Positions 37,830 to 47,272 of a stretch of 64,000 bases of DNA are shown here, piece after piece. Location of the stretch: positions 62,001 to 126,000 of the forward strand of contig NZ_JAAXCM010000023.1 in NCBI RefSeq assembly GCF_019734885.1, written 5' to 3'. The position numbers and the translations under genes were made by a program. The notes below the pieces were generated by a model. It was not told where the DNA came from and did no database searches. It worked only from the letters and a program-made list of their open reading frames with translations. The stretch's first letter is position 1; each line of letters starts with the position of its first letter. Source of the stretch: Pseudocoprococcus catus. Its GTDB lineage: Bacteria > Bacillota > Clostridia > Lachnospirales > Lachnospiraceae.

Positions 37830-38750
37830 TTATTTTCTATCTTTTATTTTTAACACCTCTTCTTCGGGGATATTCAAAAGTTTACAAATCTCAGAAATCG
37901 GATAATTATTCTGCAGCATTGTAAGAATGACTGCTTCTCGCTCTTTTTCTCTACCCATTTGTTCGCCTTCTTCTTTCAACTTTTCTAATGCCTCACACAT
38001 ACTGTTTACCTCCATATTTCTACTCATACGAATCAGTTCCTTTGATCCTGTCATCTGACCGACAACTGTTAATAGATCTGAACCCATCTCCTTGTTTCCA
38101 TACTTCTCCTGAATTTTTTCAAAATGGCCGGCAAAGATTTCCCTGGTAATTTCAAAAACACTTTGAACATCTGTATTATTGAACACATATCGGTCTGAAT
38201 CCCGTACTTCCAAGAGGTTCATTTTGTAATCTGAGAAAATAGCGGCAATTTCTTCCGGCATTTCTACAATCATATCTTTCAGACAATACGGTCCGTCCCA
38301 CTGTTTTTCTCCATAATACACTGTCAATGTGATAACCGGATGAAGCCGGTCATCTTTTTTCATCTTTGATAAAAATTCATCTTCTGTCTTTTTCCCGGTA
38401 TCTTTTTTATATTTGCGTGTAATTTCCTGATATTCCTTCAGGTAACTCATTGCATCATACACCATATGACGTAGCGGCATGGCATAATGAATATGCTGCT
38501 GGCTTTCAATTCCAAGAACAACAAATTCTACTCCATAAGCGGTCTTTTTAATGACATCTCTTGTTCTGGATAACGTTTCCTTATAATCTTTTAATTGAAT
38601 GACACCGGAAACATCCGTATCCATTTCATGCAATGCCTCTGGCTTAATAACCTCTTTTCCTCCAAACACAACTACATTGAAAAGATCGGCAAACCGTTCA
38701 TTATTCCGCCAAAAATCTTTAAATATAATATCTGCTTTTGTATGTTCCAC
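37830..38750 (-). CDS. Rpn-family recombination-promoting nuclease / putative transposase
   Basis: A 306-residue protein of the Rpn family (PD-(D/E)XK nuclease): DIIFKDFWRNNERFADLFN near the start, LGIESQQHIHYAMPLRHMVYD (the core E-x-Q region) and TLTVYYGEKQWDGP. Rpn nucleases nick DNA and promote RecA-independent recombination; many spread as single genes. It has its own promoter. A truncated relative lies at 49494-49802. Confidence 0.8.
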   Translation of the reverse strand: MEHTKADIIFKDFWRNNERFADLFNVVVFGGKEVIKPEALHEMDTDVSGVIQLKDYKETLSRTRDVIKKTAYGVEFVVLGIESQQHIHYAMPLRHMVYDAMSYLKEYQEITRKYKKDTGKKTEDEFLSKMKKDDRLHPVITLTVYYGEKQWDGPYCLKDMIVEMPEEIAAIFSDYKMNLLEVRDSDRYVFNNTDVQSVFEITREIFAGHFEKIQEKYGNKEMGSDLLTVVGQMTGSKELIRMSRNMEVNSMCEALEKLKEEGEQMGREKEREAVILTMLQNNYPISEICKLLNIPEEEVLKIKDRK

Positions 38751-38796
38751 GTAAATTCCTCTCTTTTCTACAACCAGTCACTCTCTTGTTACGATT

Positions 38797-38825
38797 ATTA
38801 TATCAAACTTCATAGGACCTGACAA
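38797..38825 (-). promoter_or_regulatory. promoter of the Rpn gene
   Basis: TTGTCA (38825-38820), 17 bp, TATAAT (38802-38797), about 45 nt before the ATG. Unlike the other element promoters it has no half-sites, hairpins or terminator in its leader. Confidence 0.75.
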
Positions 38826-38835
38826 ATTGAATTTT

Positions 38836-41244
38836 CTATGATATTTCAGAGAATTCCTCTCCCTCCATTCTTTCATAAGCACACTTTTCCGGGGATATTG
38901 GACGGAAGACCGATGCTTGCAGGTATTTTCCTTCAGAAGCAATTCCATGATTTCCACCTAGGGAGTCCAAATACTGCTCTTTTCCTTTGGTAGCCGAGAT
39001 ATAGATGTATCTACTCTCTTTTTGAAACCATCCACTTGGAATGTTCCCAAAGTAATCACGACTGATCAACAATGAGATGCTGAGTCTTCCTGCTTTTTCC
39101 TTTACCATACGAAAAAGAAGCTTAAACATCTCCTGTTCCAATCTGTCTGAAATCCCTTTTACATAGGCTTTTTCCAAAAACAGAACCAGTTGCTCTGGTT
39201 TCTCTTTCTTTCCCGTATCCTTTGTAAAATCTACAAATTGAAATTCTTTGTTCTCCCTTTCCATTTTTTCTTCAGATGCTTTTGTAAGCCGAAGGATTGC
39301 CCTAAGGACAATCTTACCTTGATAAGAAATATATATAATTTTCTTATTACTGTCAAAGCAGGATAGCAGACACTTTCGATACATTCCTGTCTTGTAACTC
39401 AAACAGGTTTTATCCGGCAGCTCCCCAATCTGCATCACCGGAAGAAAACGGTCTTCTTCCCAGATCTTCCATTCCTTTCTCTGAAGTTGCAGATTTTCTG
39501 CCCACAGTTTCATCTGTTTTTCTGAAATCGGAAAAGCAAGTTCCTTTTCCAGATCTGCATCATGGTATTTTAAGTCTTTAAATTTCCCCATAAGCTCTGC
39601 GACCAACAATCTACGCAACATTTCTGTCTGTCCGGTATCTCCTTTATAAAATTCATACAAAATTTCAGAACCGCCTTGTTCCAGAAATGTCTGGATATTT
39701 GCTTCATGTTCTCTGATAAACGAATCGGAGAAAGCAAAAGTGTTCTTCATCCATTCCCAGTGAGGATCATTTTTTACTAGTTCAGCATAGACAGACTGAA
39801 AATTTGGGTATCCACTTAATTTTTCTTTATTTGCTATCAAATACCGCAGTTGGAAACCATTTTTCACTTCTGGAAGAAAACGTACAACTTCTTCCCAGGA
39901 AAGAAACAAATCTAGTATATCCATCCCTACTAGGCCGGAAATATTTCCCAATTCTTCTTTCACCCACTTAGATAATGGTTTGTGGGATAAAAAAGCCGCA
40001 ACTCTTTCCAGCGTTTCTTCGCTGGTTACCTTGTCCAAGAGTCTCTTTTTCACCACTTCCTGCATAACTCTCAACCGATCGTCTACCCTTCTATAATTTA
40101 GTTTGTGGTACAAACGGATATACGCTCTGTCAGGACAGACAGCAAATAATTTTATTTCCGCAAAAGTATACTCTTTTTGTAGCATATCTGTCTTTTCTAT
40201 AGCAGAACATTCCTTTATTTTTCTGCATTCCTTTAAATTTTGAAAATTTAATGTATTTAGATTGACATACTCCTCATAAAATGCTTTTTGAAATAAAATA
40301 GAATTCCATGGAAGTTCAAGAAACAGTTCTGTATTTTCTTCATACAACTTCAAAAAGTGTTTTTTCTGATGTTTGACTGCATAAAGAAGTACTGACTCCT
40401 GATAATATTTCAATCGGTCCACCGCTTTTATGGCATACCGGTAAACCTCCTGTATATACCCTGCTCTTGTATAGAAATTCCCTTGCGAAATCCATCCTTG
40501 TCTTACAAATCTGTTTAAATCAAACAATAACTGTTCATTCTCCAGCCACCTTGTCAAAAAACAAGACAGCACGTCTTTATGCAAGCGGTCTGCGATTTTT
40601 CTTAATAACGGATAAAGTTCTTCTGCATTTTTTATAATCTGCCTATATGCCTCTTTACTTAACATTGGCAGTTGAAACTTTGACAAATACTTCAAAAGTT
40701 CCAATACATTCACTTTTCCTAAATCCTGAAAGAAGTGTTCTTCTCCAATCACTTCTCCTAAAAAGTCCCCTGTAAAAATCGGTTCTTTCAAAAACATTCG
40801 TTCTGAAAAGCTTAAATCTTGTAGCTTTTTATCACAATATGTTTCGAGAAACTCCAGATTTCCATTTAATGTACTGCACTCTTTTTCGGACAAATGGCTG
40901 GAAAAATAATATTGGAGATATACAGCTACGTATCTGTCCGAAATTGCTTCTGTTTTCAAAGCTGCTTCCAATTCCTCATAGGAACGGTCAAATAGTTTTT
41001 CATCGGCACTGCCGATAAACATTTCTATTCTATAGGCTGAAATTCCTGCTTCCAGTAGACTTATAATCTTTGAAAGAATTTTCGGATAGGCAACCAATTT
41101 CTTTCCATACTCGATTGGAAGCTGTTTTAATATTCTTCTCTTTTTCTCTGTATCAATTTCTTTTGTAAAAAGAAGGAGCTGCTGATTTGAAAATCCTAAA
41201 ATCTCCTGCCAGCCAAGTCCTTCCAACCCCTTAATAATTTCCAT
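38836..41244 (-). CDS. unrecognised 802-residue helical protein
   Basis: A large, mostly alpha-helical protein; GAAGGA precedes the ATG at 41244, 14 bp inside the end of the upstream gene. The C-terminal third is more structured: LSYKTGMYRKCLLSCFDSNK, then IIYISYQGKIVLRAILRLTKAS and SISLLISRDYFGNIPSGWF. No enzyme motif or family was recognised. It is the last gene of the operon that starts with the AAA+ and VWA genes, so it may be a structural or client-binding component of that system. Confidence 0.6.
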   Translation of the reverse strand: MEIIKGLEGLGWQEILGFSNQQLLLFTKEIDTEKKRRILKQLPIEYGKKLVAYPKILSKIISLLEAGISAYRIEMFIGSADEKLFDRSYEELEAALKTEAISDRYVAVYLQYYFSSHLSEKECSTLNGNLEFLETYCDKKLQDLSFSERMFLKEPIFTGDFLGEVIGEEHFFQDLGKVNVLELLKYLSKFQLPMLSKEAYRQIIKNAEELYPLLRKIADRLHKDVLSCFLTRWLENEQLLFDLNRFVRQGWISQGNFYTRAGYIQEVYRYAIKAVDRLKYYQESVLLYAVKHQKKHFLKLYEENTELFLELPWNSILFQKAFYEEYVNLNTLNFQNLKECRKIKECSAIEKTDMLQKEYTFAEIKLFAVCPDRAYIRLYHKLNYRRVDDRLRVMQEVVKKRLLDKVTSEETLERVAAFLSHKPLSKWVKEELGNISGLVGMDILDLFLSWEEVVRFLPEVKNGFQLRYLIANKEKLSGYPNFQSVYAELVKNDPHWEWMKNTFAFSDSFIREHEANIQTFLEQGGSEILYEFYKGDTGQTEMLRRLLVAELMGKFKDLKYHDADLEKELAFPISEKQMKLWAENLQLQRKEWKIWEEDRFLPVMQIGELPDKTCLSYKTGMYRKCLLSCFDSNKKIIYISYQGKIVLRAILRLTKASEEKMERENKEFQFVDFTKDTGKKEKPEQLVLFLEKAYVKGISDRLEQEMFKLLFRMVKEKAGRLSISLLISRDYFGNIPSGWFQKESRYIYISATKGKEQYLDSLGGNHGIASEGKYLQASVFRPISPEKCAYERMEGEEFSEIS

Positions 41245-43396
41245 GTGTTCCTTCACCGTCGTAAGCATCTTCTACCTCCGTTTTTATCAACCACTCTTTT
41301 ATAGTTGCAATCTCTATCCCTTCTTTTTTCCCTAAGTTTAATAGCAGTTTTAAATATTCCCAAATTGCTGCTTTTGGTAATTTCCACCCCACTTTTTCTA
41401 AATATTTTTTTAGGAACTGAACCGTTGCTTTTATATAGGCTTCTTTTTGATAAGAATAGAAAAGTGAATCGATTTTCCAAAAAATCTCTTCTGCTGTTTT
41501 CTCCTGCTGCAGTTTCCAAAAATGCTGGTATGCTTCTTTTGTCTGCTTTTCCAGTTCAGCCACTTTTTTCTGTTTTGCGGCTTCTTCCTGTTCTTTATAA
41601 AACTTCTCCCGTTCCTCTTTCTCCATGTATAGCATTCTAAATTTCTTACTTCCAGCTTCTTCTATCCCAAGCTCCATTAGTTTTTTCCAAAATTCCTGTG
41701 CCTGTTCTTTCGGAAGCCAAATAAGATTTTCCTCTTTTTCCAAGACTTTTAAAAGAAAAGCAAAATATTTTTGTGGCTGAAACCGATAAACAGATTCTTC
41801 TATCCAGAAAAACAACTGCAGGACCTGGTTTGGTTGCAAATGAAGTTTCAAAAAATTCATCTTATCATATTCCCGTCTGTAATAAAATTCCTGAATTCCG
41901 ACACTCTTCCATAAGAAATTCCGTTTTCCTTCTTTTCTGATTTCTTCCATGGATCGGTTATCCAAAAGAAGTTTTGCAGTCTGAAATTTTAAATCCGTAT
42001 CCAAATCTTCGATATAGGAAAGAATATAGCCATACTTCTTTTTTTCCGGTTCTTCCCATTCAGAAATCGCTTTTCCTTCTCCCTTTGTAAGCAATTCTTT
42101 TATAATCTGTCGGGGATCTAAGAAATTCTTTTCTGCAAATGTTTCAAAAATTTTATGATTTTGATAATTCTCTTCTTGCAGCATCTGTTGAATATAATCT
42201 ACATCTGTCAATTCCTGATAAATCTTCAGATACTCCTGAAGTTCCTGTTCCGTAAAAGACTGATTATATAAAGTCTCCCGTATTTTTTTATCAAAATCCT
42301 TTTTCCCCAACAGGGAAAAGATTTTCTTTGCCTGTGTTTTACATGATGGAATAAAAAACCAGCTAGGATTTGCCTGTCGCTCTCCTGCATAAGTATGAAG
42401 CAGTGCATATATCTTGGAATTTTTAACAGTTACCTGACATTTCATGGCGCCTAAAATCCCATCATATCCGCCGATTTTGATTTCATAAGAACGATGCTTT
42501 TGTATTAGTTCTCTGCAAAGCTGATAAAGCTCCTCCGAATATTCCTTTTCCTGGTTACATATAAAAATGCAAAAACTTTCTGAAGCACGCTCCCATGTTA
42601 TCTGGCTTACTGTTTCTAACTTGTCTTCCTTTGCAGCCTGCAGCATCCGCAGGTTTAAATAAAAAATTTCTTCTTTTTGGTAACCTGCCTTTCGCATCTG
42701 CTGAAATAGATCTGAACGTTCTTTTACGTAGGTATGCTGCATCTTCACCAAAAGTTTTAATCTCGAAAATATCTGTTTTCTTTCTTTTTTAATTTCCTTT
42801 TCATAAGTTCTGAAAAACCAGATATACATTTCAGCATTTTGGAAGATATTTACTGCTCTTTCATTTTCAAAGAAAGAGCATACATTTTCTTTTAGCATTT
42901 CCCAGATTTCTTTTTTCCCTTTGAATAAAAACAGGATACACATACATTCTGCAAGTTCTTTGTATGAATAACTTTTAATCCGTTCATAATAAAACTTTTG
43001 TTTCTTTTCAGACGGAGTTAAAAAACACATAGCCCCTGCCAGATAAATATCGGTTTTCGCTTCTCGTTCTATCCGTTTCAGAAAGTTTTCATATTGTGTT
43101 CCCACATACATTTGTGCTTCATGAAAATCAGACATAGTTACAAGGGCAAATGCCAGTGCCCTGCGGATTTGAACAGTATCCCCTATCTTTTCTTCATACC
43201 TCTCCAGCATCTCACCCGGATACTGAAAGGTATAAGCGTCTTCCTCCTTTTGTTCTTTCCCTATTGGAAGAAAACGTTTATCTGCCTCTTCTTTTTCAAA
43301 ATACCGTATCTTATCATTCTTTGTTGAGGTAAGGAAAATGATATGCTTCATAGTCTGAAAACTGTTTGCATCTATTTTTTCTTTTAATATATCCAT
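41231..43396 (-). CDS. unrecognised 721-residue helical protein
   Basis: A second very large, lysine/glutamate-rich helical protein with repeat-like helix pairs and a long charged coiled coil near residues 585-640 (EREKFYKEQEEAAKQKKVAE). GAAAGGAG precedes the ATG at 43396. It overlaps the 802-residue gene by 14 bp, a sign of co-translation and possibly complex formation. No known family. Confidence 0.6.
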   Translation of the reverse strand: MDILKEKIDANSFQTMKHIIFLTSTKNDKIRYFEKEEADKRFLPIGKEQKEEDAYTFQYPGEMLERYEEKIGDTVQIRRALAFALVTMSDFHEAQMYVGTQYENFLKRIEREAKTDIYLAGAMCFLTPSEKKQKFYYERIKSYSYKELAECMCILFLFKGKKEIWEMLKENVCSFFENERAVNIFQNAEMYIWFFRTYEKEIKKERKQIFSRLKLLVKMQHTYVKERSDLFQQMRKAGYQKEEIFYLNLRMLQAAKEDKLETVSQITWERASESFCIFICNQEKEYSEELYQLCRELIQKHRSYEIKIGGYDGILGAMKCQVTVKNSKIYALLHTYAGERQANPSWFFIPSCKTQAKKIFSLLGKKDFDKKIRETLYNQSFTEQELQEYLKIYQELTDVDYIQQMLQEENYQNHKIFETFAEKNFLDPRQIIKELLTKGEGKAISEWEEPEKKKYGYILSYIEDLDTDLKFQTAKLLLDNRSMEEIRKEGKRNFLWKSVGIQEFYYRREYDKMNFLKLHLQPNQVLQLFFWIEESVYRFQPQKYFAFLLKVLEKEENLIWLPKEQAQEFWKKLMELGIEEAGSKKFRMLYMEKEEREKFYKEQEEAAKQKKVAELEKQTKEAYQHFWKLQQEKTAEEIFWKIDSLFYSYQKEAYIKATVQFLKKYLEKVGWKLPKAAIWEYLKLLLNLGKKEGIEIATIKEWLIKTEVEDAYDGEGTHGNY

Positions 43397-43412
43397 TTGT
43401 TCTCCTTTCTGG

Positions 43413-43437
43413 AAAGGGCTGTCTTGCACAGCCCTTT
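43413..43437 (-). terminator. perfect 10-bp hairpin between two operon genes
   Basis: AAAGGGCTGT and ACAGCCCTTT flank a 5-base loop. It sits just before the AAAGGAG of the 721-residue gene and has no T run, so it more likely controls mRNA processing or ribosome access than termination. Confidence 0.5.
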
Positions 43438-43454
43438 ATTTCTTTCTTTTGTGG

Positions 43455-44708
43455 TTAATCTGTTATGTAATTACAGTCCCGAACAATTGGGATTTTACCT
43501 TTACGAATTTCATCAAAGGCTGCTCGATACCCACTTTTTTCGGGTTCTGTAAAATTCACTTCCCATTCTTTAATCACCTCTTCTAATGCGAGTTTTTTCG
43601 GGTTTAAAATCACAAGACCATGCAAAATTCCAGATACAATCCTTTGATATTCTTCTGCATATTCCCTACGATCCAAATCGGTATCTGCATACCAGCAATC
43701 CAACTTTCGGATCATTTGCAGACTTTTCCATGGTGGCAGCTGCATCGGATAGTAAAATCTTGATGTTTTGGAATCGCTCTCATATTCTTCTGAAAGCCAG
43801 ATAACCGTTCCCTTTGAAAAGATGGGAGGCAGATAACCATTCTTGGAATATTCCTCCATTATTCCAAGAATATCCTCCCAAGTAACTTGACGGAAGGAAT
43901 AAGGTTCCTGGGTATCTGCTAAATAATAATCGTCATCTGATAAAGAAATTTCTCCTCTTTTTATCCCAGAAATTCTTCCATCTCCATCTTTTAAAATCTC
44001 CGTTACAACATCATTTGGATAGAAAAAGTCCATACCTCTGGCAATCTTTTCTGCATCTTCTGTCCTTCCCTGTTCTGCCAGTCTACTTTCATGTTCTTTT
44101 ATTCCTTCAATGATCCTCCACCATTCCTCTTTGGAACTTTTCAAACCGTTTTCTTTGCTGCTGTCTTCTGGAATTTCTTCCGAATCGGCAGCTACCAGCT
44201 CACAATTCTCCTGATCGAGTACATCACTGTTTTCGATATAATTCATTTCTCCTAATGGAATTTCATCTAAATGGTCCTTCGCGTATTCCAGTGCCTCCGG
44301 GAAGGTTTTTATTGCTTCTGGCAGCAATAATTCCCCATGATAATAAGCATTACAGAGAATGGAGCAGGAAAGTTTTTGTGGGATATTCTTTTTATCCTTG
44401 CAAAATTCAATCGTCCAAATCAGGTTTTCAGGTATATGCTCCATTTCTGGCAAATACATACTGCATGTCTCCTCCTGAAATTCCCACTGAGTTGCTTTCC
44501 CAAAATCAATCCAGCTTCCTTTTCCATGATTTGCACAACTGACCTCATGCTCCGGCTGTCCGGATATGACAGAATAAAATCCATTACTTTGTACCACGTT
44601 AGGTATTCTCTTCTGTCCTAAAAATTTTTCCTGTCGGTGTACTCTGATAATAAATTCTCTTTTCTCTTGTATAACCCGTTTTAATTGTGCTAAATTTTTA
44701 ATTTCCAT
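43455..44708 (-). CDS. unrecognised 417-residue element protein
   Basis: N-terminal part reads RIPNVVQSNGFYSVISGQPE then GKGSWIDFGKATQWEF, a pattern I associate with phage/mobile-element proteins without a known role. An acidic linker (about 160-200) joins it to a C-terminal domain with ISLSDDDYYLADTQEPYSF and VIWLSEEYESDSKTSRFYYP. No catalytic motif is seen. It lies in the AAA+/VWA operon, 12 bp after the 138-residue gene. Confidence 0.6.
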   Translation of the reverse strand: MEIKNLAQLKRVIQEKREFIIRVHRQEKFLGQKRIPNVVQSNGFYSVISGQPEHEVSCANHGKGSWIDFGKATQWEFQEETCSMYLPEMEHIPENLIWTIEFCKDKKNIPQKLSCSILCNAYYHGELLLPEAIKTFPEALEYAKDHLDEIPLGEMNYIENSDVLDQENCELVAADSEEIPEDSSKENGLKSSKEEWWRIIEGIKEHESRLAEQGRTEDAEKIARGMDFFYPNDVVTEILKDGDGRISGIKRGEISLSDDDYYLADTQEPYSFRQVTWEDILGIMEEYSKNGYLPPIFSKGTVIWLSEEYESDSKTSRFYYPMQLPPWKSLQMIRKLDCWYADTDLDRREYAEEYQRIVSGILHGLVILNPKKLALEEVIKEWEVNFTEPEKSGYRAAFDEIRKGKIPIVRDCNYITD

Positions 44709-44720
44709 CCTGTTTCCTCC

Positions 44721-45137
44721 TTACGCTGCATTTTTCATCTGTTTTTTCTCTACCGGCAATAATTCCGGATAAGTCTGTCTGGATAGTCCCAAACGTTTTA
44801 CATAAGTCTGCATTTCCTGCGAACTGGAAAAAAGTTTTGCCTTCCCAAGTTCCGGGACAAACTGCTTTCCATTCCAAAACAACTCCTGTTCTTCTTCACT
44901 TTCAATAGATACCAGTACCCAAGCACGGTAGCAAATCTGCGGATCCATTCCCGTATACCAAAGATGTTTTTGAGCAAATATCTCAGCTTCTCTTAAGCTT
45001 TGAAAGAAAGCGGCTTTCCAAATTTTTGCGGTTACAATACGTTTGTTTCTGATTTCCTGAAAATACTGGTCTTTTCCCAGACGGATTGCATACCCTGTAC
45101 GCCAGAAATCCTCAATCCATTCTTTTTTCTGCTCCAT
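44721..45137 (-). CDS. unrecognised 138-residue element protein
   Basis: Tryptophan- and tyrosine-rich (WIEDFWRTGYAIRLGKDQYF; HLWYTGMDPQICYRAWVLV), GGAGG before the ATG at 45137, ending Lys-Asn-Ala-Ala. It may be a small nucleic-acid- or protein-binding domain; nothing more can be said. It lies in the AAA+/VWA operon. Confidence 0.55.
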   Translation of the reverse strand: MEQKKEWIEDFWRTGYAIRLGKDQYFQEIRNKRIVTAKIWKAAFFQSLREAEIFAQKHLWYTGMDPQICYRAWVLVSIESEEEQELFWNGKQFVPELGKAKLFSSSQEMQTYVKRLGLSRQTYPELLPVEKKQMKNAA

Positions 45138-45150
45138 AATTCCTCCAATC

Positions 45151-45180
45151 AAAAAAGAGACCTGAAAAAGTCCCTTGTCC
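45151..45180 (-). terminator. weak terminator-like hairpin inside the AAA+/VWA operon
   Basis: AGGGAC pairs with GTCTCT (one wobble) and is followed by six T residues on the minus strand, directly after the VWA gene stop. Confidence 0.5.
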
Positions 45181-45187
45181 TGTTTCT

Positions 45188-47272
45188 CTATCCCATGTAT
45201 TCTAAAAGTTTCTTTACAATCTGATGCGGAAGCTGTTCCAGATTCTCCGCATTGATACAGGCATTCCCGTAAATATTTTGAATATCCTCCTGATCCCTTC
45301 CAATCGCTGCCACAAACAAAGTAATCTGTTTCTGCTTCAGCTGCCTTTGTACCTTCTGTAAATCTTCCCTTGCTACTTTTCCGCCATAGCCTTGTGCATT
45401 TGGAAGTCCATCACAGAAAAAAATCAGGATTTTCATCTTTTCCTTTCTTTTTACCATTTTTTCTGCCATGTAAAGAAGAGCCGCCCCATCTCTGTTGGCT
45501 CCGCCTGTCTCCATATCCAAAATCCGGTACTTGCCTTCCTCTTTCTCACCAAACTCTAAATAGGAATGCAAACACACAATTTCCTCTCGTTTCCTGCCTA
45601 TATGCTCTCTCCCTGTGCAGTGTCCGTTCACACATACCGGTATCCCAAATACCTGTGCAAATTCCACCACACAAAGGGCTGTCAGCACAGAGGTTTCCCA
45701 CCGTTTCCTGTCAATGGAACCAGACTGATCCAATAAAAATCCAATCGCTGTATCCATGTTTTGAGAAGGAATTTTGGTCTGAAAAATTCTTTTTTCAGGA
45801 TTCCAAAGATGTGCCATATCCAATCTTTTTCCTATATACTGGTAACGTAAAATATGGGTTTTCTTCCTTTTTAAAACCGGTAGTAAATCCTGCTTCATTT
45901 TCATTAAAGTATGTTTTATCTGCGGTTGAAAAATTCTATATTTTTGATATGCGGTTTGTGAAATGACTTCTTTTCGGAAAACACGCTTTTTAATTTCCCG
46001 GTTCACAGGTGTAAACTCCGTATTTTCTAAAATCTCTTTCAAACGCTCCCGCATCCATTCCTCATATCCCTTTTCCCTTGCTTCTCTTTTTAATTCCAGA
46101 CAAATATTGTGCAGTTCTCTTCCAATATCAATTGTCTTTACAGTTTCTTGCTCCAATTCAGAAAGCAAAGGCTCTGTCTTTCCTTCTGTCAGCCTTTCCT
46201 TCTCTTTTACTACACTTTCTCTTTCCATTTGAATGGATTGCATTTCTTCTGAAAAAGTACGTTTCAGTTCTCCTCCATTCCAAAGAACATCCGAAGCTTC
46301 CTTTCGCTCCATGCGGATTTCCCTGCAGAAAGGTTCTTCCGAGTATTGTGGCAGATCTTTTTTCCACTCATCAAAAGCCTGTTTCAATACGCTCTCTTTG
46401 TTTTCTCCTGTCGATTTTATTTTTCTTTCCATACCTTCCGCTTCTTCTAAAAGCAAAGGCCACAACTTCAATAAAATCTGGTTTGTTGCAAGATACCTTG
46501 CGCTTTCCCCCATATCAACAGTCGTTTTCAAAAGAACCGGAATACAGTTTCTAAGCAGTTCCATATATTCTGCAACTTCTCCGTCCCATGTGTTGACCTT
46601 ATGGGTAAACATATATTGCACCAACAGAAGTAACATAATCTTCAGCTTTGATTTCTTCTGTACAATCTGGCTTTTCAGACTAGAAATCTGCTCCATATTC
46701 CTTTTACGGTTCTGCAAAATCCCCTGCCGGATACTTCCTGGAAACCTTCTGCACATCTGTTCTTCGATAAAGGCATCTTCCAGATATCCATGCAGCCTTC
46801 CGGCTGTTTGCAGATAGAGTCCTAATAGAACCGCATCTTTCTTTTGAAAACCCTCTTTCATACTTTGTAAAAATCCAGTTTCTCGCTCCGTCTCCGGCAG
46901 CGGCCAGGCTGGATATAAAATCCCACTTGCAATTCCATCTATATATTTCCGTCTCAGATAGATACTGCTGTAATTCTGATGTCCGCATTCATGTCCTTCC
47001 ACGCCTATCAGGCTTTTGCTTCTCAAATCCAAAGTCGGAAAACTTTGTGTAAGCATATTCATGGTATTGATATAAATATAGCGCCCCTCAAAATAACCGG
47101 CCCTGTGATCCGTTGCATCGGAATAAAACCGGATCTGTGCATCATGCTTATCTGTAATTTCTTTTCCAATCCGTTGCACTAACCTTAAAAACTGAGGAGA
47201 AGAAAATACTTCCATATCCCGCAGCAAGCGCTTCTCTGTCTGGCTGCTATTTCCTATTTCTTTACTTCTCAT
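45188..47272 (-). CDS. VWA-domain protein with N-terminal HExxH zincin-like motif (CobT/DUF2201-like)
   Basis: A 694-residue protein. The N-terminal part contains GVEGHECGHQ, so H94-E95-C96-G97-H98 fits a zinc HExxH site. The C-terminus (about 505-694) is a von Willebrand A domain with MIDAS DQSGS at D515, then GGANRDGAALL and IFFCDGLPNAQ. The order metallopeptidase-like plus VWA matches COG3864-type proteins that work with a MoxR-like AAA+ ATPase, encoded here directly upstream with an ATGA overlap. ATG 47272 is chosen for the preceding GGGAAGGG. Likely role: a metal-dependent chaperone or protein-remodelling pair. Confidence 0.75.
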   Translation of the reverse strand: MRSKEIGNSSQTEKRLLRDMEVFSSPQFLRLVQRIGKEITDKHDAQIRFYSDATDHRAGYFEGRYIYINTMNMLTQSFPTLDLRSKSLIGVEGHECGHQNYSSIYLRRKYIDGIASGILYPAWPLPETERETGFLQSMKEGFQKKDAVLLGLYLQTAGRLHGYLEDAFIEEQMCRRFPGSIRQGILQNRKRNMEQISSLKSQIVQKKSKLKIMLLLLVQYMFTHKVNTWDGEVAEYMELLRNCIPVLLKTTVDMGESARYLATNQILLKLWPLLLEEAEGMERKIKSTGENKESVLKQAFDEWKKDLPQYSEEPFCREIRMERKEASDVLWNGGELKRTFSEEMQSIQMERESVVKEKERLTEGKTEPLLSELEQETVKTIDIGRELHNICLELKREAREKGYEEWMRERLKEILENTEFTPVNREIKKRVFRKEVISQTAYQKYRIFQPQIKHTLMKMKQDLLPVLKRKKTHILRYQYIGKRLDMAHLWNPEKRIFQTKIPSQNMDTAIGFLLDQSGSIDRKRWETSVLTALCVVEFAQVFGIPVCVNGHCTGREHIGRKREEIVCLHSYLEFGEKEEGKYRILDMETGGANRDGAALLYMAEKMVKRKEKMKILIFFCDGLPNAQGYGGKVAREDLQKVQRQLKQKQITLFVAAIGRDQEDIQNIYGNACINAENLEQLPHQIVKKLLEYMG